Shown here: one piece after another, positions 23,070 through 27,200 of the stretch
How the letters are laid out: each line of letters starts with the position of its first letter
Position numbering within the stretch: the stretch's first letter is position 1
Assembly (NCBI GenBank): GCA_016783285.1
Contig: JADHWW010000016.1
Location: forward strand, 1-27,200
Direction of reading: 5' to 3'
Length of the DNA: 27,200 bases
Origin: Anaerolineae bacterium
GTDB lineage: Bacteria; Chloroflexota; Anaerolineae; B4-G1
Position numbers and translations under genes: made by a program
The notes under the pieces: generated by a model
Told to the model about the DNA's origin: nothing
Seen by the model: the letters and a program-made list of their open reading frames with translations, nothing else
The model's database searches: none

Positions 23070-24233
23070 ATGCGTATAGGCCAACTGACCGAAATCTACA
23101 AGCCGGTCGTCAACGGGGTGACCAACTTTATCTCTCTTCATAAGCGTACCCTCGAATCGTGGGGGCACAAGGTTTTCGTCTTTACGCTAGGACGCGAGGA
23201 TTACGAGGACGATGAACTGTACGTCATTCGCTCTCCGGCTATCCCGCTTTCTGGTACAGGGTACCATCTCAGTTTCCTGTTCTCCCGTCGCGCCCGCAAG
23301 AAGATTAAAACGATGGACGTGCTGCACGTACATCATCCGTTCATCACCGGGCGACAGGTAGTCAGCCTGGGCAAGCGGTACAATATCCCCGTCGTCTACA
23401 CCAATCACACGCGCTACCATGTGCAGGCTCGTTACTATGCTCCCCTCATTCCGGAGGGGCTCTCGCGGGCTTTTCTGGAGGCGTATTTGCCCGACTTCAC
23501 CGACAAGTGTGATCTGGTCATCGCCCCTTCGCGGGGGATAGAGCGGGTGTTGCGAGAACTGGGCGTGACCTGTCACGTCGAGGTTGTTCCCAACGGCGTG
23601 GACGTGGCGCAGTTTCAGCATCCCCCCGCGCCACTCTCGAAGCGTGACCTGGGGCTCTCCGACCAGGCGTTGGTGTCCATCACAGTGGGGCGGCTGGGGC
23701 CGGAGAAGAACTTGTCTTTCCTGTTGCATGCCTTCACCCGCATCGCCGGAGAGGTACCGGACTTGCATCTCGTCATCGTCGGCGGTGGCCCGCAGGAAGA
23801 GAGCCTCAGAGAGATGGTGCATTTGTTAGGATTGGTCTCGCGGGTCCACCTGGTCGGCGAGATGCCCTACGAGGAAATTCCCAACTGGCTGGCGATGGGT
23901 GATTTTTTTGCCCTCTCGTCGGTGAGCGAGTCACACCCTCTGGTTGTGCTGGAGGCGCTGGCCGCCGGCCTGCCGGTGTTGGGCATACCGTGTCCTGGGG
24001 TCGAAGACACTATCGTGGATGGTCTCAATGGCCTCTTCAGTTCTGGAGACACGGGTGTCTTTGCGACGCAGATGCGCCGCCTGGCGACGGAGCCAGAATT
24101 GCGGGGCCATCTGTCCGCCGGAGCGCGGGAAACGTGTGGCCAGTATGACGTCCGCCGCACGTCGGCCACACTGCTGGCCCACTACGAGCGGCTCGTGGAG
24201 GAGCGGGGGCGCGGGGAGCGGCAGGGTGAGTGA
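23070..24233 (+). CDS. GT4 family glycosyltransferase, diacylglycerol-glucosyltransferase-like
   Basis: 387 residues. I place the start at ATG 23070 (MRIGQLTEIYKPVVNGVTNF) because GAGGAGGG ends 9 nt before it; an ATG at 23061 directly abuts that site. The N-terminal domain has the NGVTNFI loop, LHVHHPFITGRQ and YTNHTRYHVQARYYAP, seen in membrane-lipid glycosyltransferases such as diacylglycerol glucosyltransferases and PimB-like enzymes. The C-terminal domain has TVGRLGPEKNLSFLLHAF and the E-x7-E motif ESHPLVVLE (E287, E295). It is likely a peripheral membrane enzyme using a nucleotide-sugar. yraN overlaps its end by 8 nt, forming an operon. Lipid acceptor is inferred from resemblance only. 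Confidence 0.93.
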   Translation: MRIGQLTEIYKPVVNGVTNFISLHKRTLESWGHKVFVFTLGREDYEDDELYVIRSPAIPLSGTGYHLSFLFSRRARKKIKTMDVLHVHHPFITGRQVVSLGKRYNIPVVYTNHTRYHVQARYYAPLIPEGLSRAFLEAYLPDFTDKCDLVIAPSRGIERVLRELGVTCHVEVVPNGVDVAQFQHPPAPLSKRDLGLSDQALVSITVGRLGPEKNLSFLLHAFTRIAGEVPDLHLVIVGGGPQEESLREMVHLLGLVSRVHLVGEMPYEEIPNWLAMGDFFALSSVSESHPLVVLEALAAGLPVLGIPCPGVEDTIVDGLNGLFSSGDTGVFATQMRRLATEPELRGHLSAGARETCGQYDVRRTSATLLAHYERLVEERGRGERQGE

Positions 24234-24588
24234 TGCCCGGGTGCGGTTGGGACGACGGGGGGAGGAACTGGCCGTCGCGGAATTGACCCGCTGCGGCTAC
24301 GAGATCGTGGCGCGCAACTGGCGCTGCCAGGTAGGCGAAGTGGACGCCGTGGCTCGCCAGGACGACGTATGGACCTTCTTCGAAGTGCGCACGCGGCGTG
24401 GGCGGGAGTGCGGCACGCCGGAGGAATCGTTGACATCGGCCAAGCAGCAACGCACGATCCACGTGGCGCTCACCTACCTGGCTGAACACGACCTGAACGA
24501 TGTGGACTGGCGAGTGGGCCTGGTGGCGGTGGAGATGGACCGGTCCGGCCGGCTGCTGCGGATCGAGGTGTACGAGAGCCTTGAATAA
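24226..24588 (+). CDS. yraN: YraN/UPF0102 family endonuclease-like protein
   Basis: 120 residues, the usual length, starting with GTG at 24226 (VSDARVRLGRRGEELAVAEL) after GGGGAG at 24213-24218. No suitable ATG exists in frame. Conserved blocks are GRRGEE, the GYEIVARNWRCQVGEVDAVA core and FFEVRTR, matching the restriction-endonuclease-like fold of UPF0102 with the D/E-x-K type active site. The usual Lys of EVKTR is Arg here. The biological role of the family is not settled, though it is often encoded near DNA-processing genes. It overlaps the GT4 gene upstream and the proposed miaA start downstream. Confidence 0.9.
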   Translation: MSDARVRLGRRGEELAVAELTRCGYEIVARNWRCQVGEVDAVARQDDVWTFFEVRTRRGRECGTPEESLTSAKQQRTIHVALTYLAEHDLNDVDWRVGLVAVEMDRSGRLLRIEVYESLE

Positions 24589-25600
24589 GAGGCCAGGAAG
24601 CGGGGAGGCCAGGGGGCAGGGGAGCGGAGGAGCGGGGGAGCAACCTGCAATCCGCAATTCGCAATCCGCGATCCACAATCCACTGGTGGTGATTGTGGGG
24701 CCGACGGCGGTGGGCAAGACGGCGCTCTCACTCCATCTGGCCGGCCCGCTGAACGGCGAGGTCATCTCTGCCGACTCGCGCCTGTTTTACCGGGGGATGG
24801 ACATCGGCACGGCCAAGCCTACTCGCGAGGAGCGCGCCCGCGTTCCCCATCATCTGATTGACATCGCCGAACCGGATGAGACGGTGGGACTGGCTGAGTT
24901 TCAGGAATGGGCCTATTCCGCCATTGAGGACATCCATGCCCGTGGGAGGTTGCCGTTGCTGGTAGGGGGCGCGGGGCAGTATGTGCGGGCTGTAGTAGAG
25001 GGATGGCGCGTCCCTCGCGTGCCGCCTGACCCCGCTCTGCGGGCTGAACTGGAGGCCCAGGCCGAGCGAGAAGGGGCCACCGCGCTACACGTTCGTCTGG
25101 CCCTGTTGGACCCCGCTGCTGCGCAACGCATTGACCCCCGCAACGTCCGCCGGGTCATCCGCGCACTGGAGGTCTGCCTGATCACAGGGCAGCCCATCTC
25201 CGAGCAGCAGCGCAAGCAGTTGCCTCCCTACTCCATTCTCCAGATTGGCCTGACGATGGAGCGAGCGACCCTTTATGCCCGCGCCGACCAGCGAGTGGAG
25301 GCGATGATGGCTGCCGGTCTGGAGGACGAGGTACGTCGGCTGGTGAGGGCGGGATATGGTTGGGACCTCCCGGCGATGTCGGGGCTGGGGTATGGGCAGT
25401 TCAGAGCCTACTTCGAGGGACAGGCTACGCTGGAGGAGGCCGTGGCGGAGATAAAGCGGACGACACGTCGTTTCATTCGCCATCAGTACAACTGGTTTCG
25501 CTCTGATGACCCTGCCATTCGGTGGTTCGATGTCACCGAGACGACAGCAGGGGAGATTGAGGTTGTGGTGAAGGTGTGGCTGGCGGGAGATCGGAGTTGA
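24581..25600 (+). CDS. miaA: tRNA dimethylallyltransferase MiaA
   Basis: 339 residues from a TTG at 24581, or about 304 from a GTG at 24686. It transfers a dimethylallyl group to A37 of tRNAs reading U-starting codons. Motifs are the P-loop IVGPTAVGKTALS, ISADSRLFYRGMDIGTAKPT, HHLIDIAEPDE, LLVGGAGQYV, RNVRRVIRALEV, MSGLGYGQ and FIRHQYNWFR, covering the whole enzyme. The start is unclear: there is no ATG before the P-loop. TTG 24581 overlaps yraN and has GAGGTG upstream, but then about 32 residues would be translated from a microrepeat. GTG 24686 begins right at the conserved domain yet lacks a ribosome site. I give the TTG with reservation. Confidence 0.93.
   Translation: MNKRPGSGEARGQGSGGAGEQPAIRNSQSAIHNPLVVIVGPTAVGKTALSLHLAGPLNGEVISADSRLFYRGMDIGTAKPTREERARVPHHLIDIAEPDETVGLAEFQEWAYSAIEDIHARGRLPLLVGGAGQYVRAVVEGWRVPRVPPDPALRAELEAQAEREGATALHVRLALLDPAAAQRIDPRNVRRVIRALEVCLITGQPISEQQRKQLPPYSILQIGLTMERATLYARADQRVEAMMAAGLEDEVRRLVRAGYGWDLPAMSGLGYGQFRAYFEGQATLEEAVAEIKRTTRRFIRHQYNWFRSDDPAIRWFDVTETTAGEIEVVVKVWLAGDRS
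24591..24680. repeat. Degenerate 7-nt microrepeats at the yraN-miaA junction
   Basis: Two kinds of short tandem repeat: a GGGGAGC-type purine-rich run (about 24600-24642) and a GCAATCC/GCAATTC-type run (about 24648-24680). No stop codon occurs in the miaA frame. The GGGGAGC kind resembles the reverse strand of 18288-18310. These look like intergenic filler that has entered or borders the miaA reading frame. Confidence 0.7.
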
Positions 25601-25610
25601 TGGGGCTCGT

Positions 25611-25639
25611 TTGCCTCAATGGTAGCCTGGTGGTAGAAT
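25611..25639 (+). promoter_or_regulatory. Promoter of the GNAT acetyltransferase gene
   Basis: TTGCCT (25611-25616), a 17-nt spacer and TAGAAT (25634-25639), preceded by TGG as a possible extended -10. The same -35 sequence and spacing occur at 18428-18456. The leader is about 55 nt. Confidence 0.65.
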
Positions 25640-25702
25640 GACCGTCAGCGGTTAGCGACGAACCAGCGGTGAAATGACCCATCGCTGCTTAGGAGGATGC
25701 CG

Positions 25703-26233
25703 ATGCAAGTGCGCCCGGCGTGGCCGAGAGATCTGGAAGCGTGTGGTGCGCTGGATCATTCCTACACCACCGATCGCGCCTGGCAGATGGAGGCGCGGGA
25801 GAAAAACGATGCGCTGACGATCACCTTCCGGGTGGTGCGTCTGCCCCGTGAGATTCGGGTCGACTACCTGCGCCAGGGTGAGGATCTGCGGGCGGGGTGG
25901 CAGCGGCGCGATGGTTTCCTGGTAGCAGCGGAAGGGGGGCACGTTTACGGTTACGTGGCGTTGGCCGCCCGGGTTGAGCACGGCATTGCCTGGGTGGATG
26001 ACCTGATTGTAGACCGGCCCTGGCGGCGGCGCGGCATAGGTACGGCGCTGTTGCGGGCCGCTGCTCAATGGGGGTGCGATCACGACCTGGTGCGGCTGGT
26101 GGTCGAAACGCAGACCAAGAACTACTCGGCTATCCGATTCTGTCGGTCGCGAGGTTTGGCTTTTTGCGGCTACAACGACCATTATTGGCCAACGCAGGAC
26201 ATTGTGTTGTTTTTTGGAGAATCATTGCGCTAG
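25703..26233 (+). CDS. GNAT family N-acetyltransferase
   Basis: 176 residues from ATG 25703 (MQVRPAWPRDLEACGALDHS); AGGAGG ends 6 nt upstream, whereas the ATG at 25697 abuts that site. The acetyl-CoA-binding motif A is clear: IAWVDDLIVDRPWRRRGIGT followed by ALLRAAAQWG, with the R-x-x-G-x-G core. VVETQTKNYSAIRFCRSRGL then matches motif B, where the substrate-side Asn-x-x-Ala-x-x-F pattern sits. It is a soluble acetyltransferase; acceptor unknown. The next gene follows 21 nt downstream on the same strand and may share its transcript. Confidence 0.93.
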   Translation: MQVRPAWPRDLEACGALDHSYTTDRAWQMEAREKNDALTITFRVVRLPREIRVDYLRQGEDLRAGWQRRDGFLVAAEGGHVYGYVALAARVEHGIAWVDDLIVDRPWRRRGIGTALLRAAAQWGCDHDLVRLVVETQTKNYSAIRFCRSRGLAFCGYNDHYWPTQDIVLFFGESLR

Positions 26234-26254
26234 CGTGGAGTTATAGCCAGGCTG

Positions 26255-27200
26255 ATGGGGTTCCTATCTGGGCTCGAATTGCAAGAATCTCTTGAACTGA
26301 TCAACGTTGTGCTTGCCTCGGGTATCGTGATCGTCTCTGGTGCCCTGTTGCTTTATCTCGTTATCTACAATCTTCGTAACAGTGTGGCCCGTTCGTTTGC
26401 CGCCCTGCTGGCGTGTGTGCTGATCACCTATTTCGTGGACCTGGCGCTATTCGGCGTTGAGAACCTGGATACGGCGATCCCCTGGCTGCGGTTCCAGTGG
26501 GTGGGCATTGCGTTCACCCCGGCTGCCTACCTGAGTTTCTCCAACGCTCTGCTGATCACTACCGGCGCTCGAAGCAGGCTGCGCGACGTTGCCGTCCACG
26601 TCAGTCACCTGCTTAGCGGTTCTCTGTTGCTGGGTGCGGTCTTCACTGGCCTCATTACACGTGGAGGTATGCTGGCGCCTCGTGCTCCCCACTTGCTACC
26701 GGGGCCATTCTTCCCATTCTTCGTCCTTTATTTCTTCGCCGCTGTAGGTTGGGGGGCAGTCAACGTTCTGTGGGCGCGCCGTCGTTGTCTCACCTCGACG
26801 TCGCGGCGTCGAATGGCCTACCTGGCGGCCACCTTCGCAGCGCCGGCGGCCGGGGTCTTTCCCTATCTACTCCTCACTGGCTGGCCGGCCTCCGTGCCTG
26901 GCGTGGCTCTATGGCTGCTGTTGGTGTTGGGCAACGTGGGCGTAGGGCTGATGCTGGTGCTTCTGGCCTACAGTGTGGCTTTCTTTGGCGCTCTCACTCC
27001 CGACCGGGTAGTGAAGCATCGGTTGATACGTTTCTTGCTACGCGGGCCCTTCGTCGCCACGCTGGTGGTCGTGGTCATCATTGTCGCGTCGCAGGCGGAA
27101 GGGTGGCTTGGCCTTGCGAGCCGCCGCCTGATGCTCTTTGGTGTCGTTGGTGTCATCTTGTTGTTGCAGCTCGGTATCGAACTGTCCAAGCCACTGATTG
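26255..27200 (+). CDS. Multi-pass membrane protein, probable sensor kinase N-terminus (truncated by window)
   Basis: 315 residues visible from ATG 26255 (MGFLSGLELQESLELINVVL), open to the right edge. At least seven or eight hydrophobic segments can be seen, including GIVIVSGALLLYLVIY, FAALLACVLITYFVDLALFG, SGSLLLGAVFTGLI, FFVLYFFAAVGWGAVNVLW, VALWLLLVLGNVGVGLMLVL, FVATLVVVVIIVAS and LMLFGVVGVILLLQLG. The block WLRFQWVGIAFTPAAYLSFS resembles the seven-helix N-terminal sensor region of some histidine kinases (HisKA_7TM-like). The catalytic part would lie beyond the window, so kinase identity is a guess. A ribosome site is weak (GTGGAG, 14 nt upstream), which would fit read-through from the GNAT gene. 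Confidence 0.75.
   Translation, partial: MGFLSGLELQESLELINVVLASGIVIVSGALLLYLVIYNLRNSVARSFAALLACVLITYFVDLALFGVENLDTAIPWLRFQWVGIAFTPAAYLSFSNALLITTGARSRLRDVAVHVSHLLSGSLLLGAVFTGLITRGGMLAPRAPHLLPGPFFPFFVLYFFAAVGWGAVNVLWARRRCLTSTSRRRMAYLAATFAAPAAGVFPYLLLTGWPASVPGVALWLLLVLGNVGVGLMLVLLAYSVAFFGALTPDRVVKHRLIRFLLRGPFVATLVVVVIIVASQAEGWLGLASRRLMLFGVVGVILLLQLGIELSKPLI

Overview
The window looks like a chromosomal segment of a GC-rich, free-living bacterium, most probably a member of the Chloroflexota. This is inferred from gene style: STAND-ATPase/WD40 proteins, fused MFS/spermidine-synthase-like proteins, DUF11 and choice-of-anchor secreted proteins with a V-Y-L-P tail, and paired GT4 glycosyltransferases. 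No rRNA or other taxonomic marker is present, so the assignment is an inference.

The left third (1-10.8 kb) resembles a defence island. It holds, in order: the 5' part of a DUF499 AAA+ ATPase running off the left edge; a structured intergenic repeat; a lipoprotein and an M20 dipeptidase in one operon; a DUF104/PIN toxin-antitoxin pair on the plus strand; and a two-gene operon of a SIR2-like protein followed, with an 11-nt overlap, by a 1044-residue STAND ATPase. The island ends with an IS110-type transposase remnant and a second toxin-antitoxin pair (DUF433/DUF5615). The STAND protein has four parts: an ATPase, a transmembrane helix, a trypsin-fold domain in which all three catalytic positions appear to be replaced, and an eight-repeat WD40 propeller. 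This SIR2/STAND/pseudoprotease/WD40 pair is the best candidate for an undescribed immune system here.

The middle (10.9-18.3 kb) is a run of four minus-strand genes for secreted proteins: two parallel beta-helix proteins with choice-of-anchor-Q-like segments, one FG-GAP/VCBS propeller with a DUF11 module, and one unassigned Cys-rich domain with a DUF11 module. All four end in nearly the same tail, V-Y-L-P-hydrophobic-x-x-R, which looks like a C-terminal sorting or anchoring signal.

The right third (18.4-27.2 kb) is more ordinary chromosomal content. It has two GT4 glycosyltransferases, an OmpR-type response regulator without an adjacent kinase, a DUF1461 membrane protein overlapping a membrane-anchored spermidine-synthase-like gene that appears to be leaderless, then a GT4-yraN-miaA operon, a GNAT acetyltransferase and the start of a multi-pass membrane protein running off the right edge.

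Promoters can be read by eye for nine transcription units. Most have a 17-bp spacer and a TTGCC- or TTGAC-type -35 box. Several intergenic spaces carry degenerate short tandem repeats of about 7-9 nt, one of which is apparently translated at the start of miaA.
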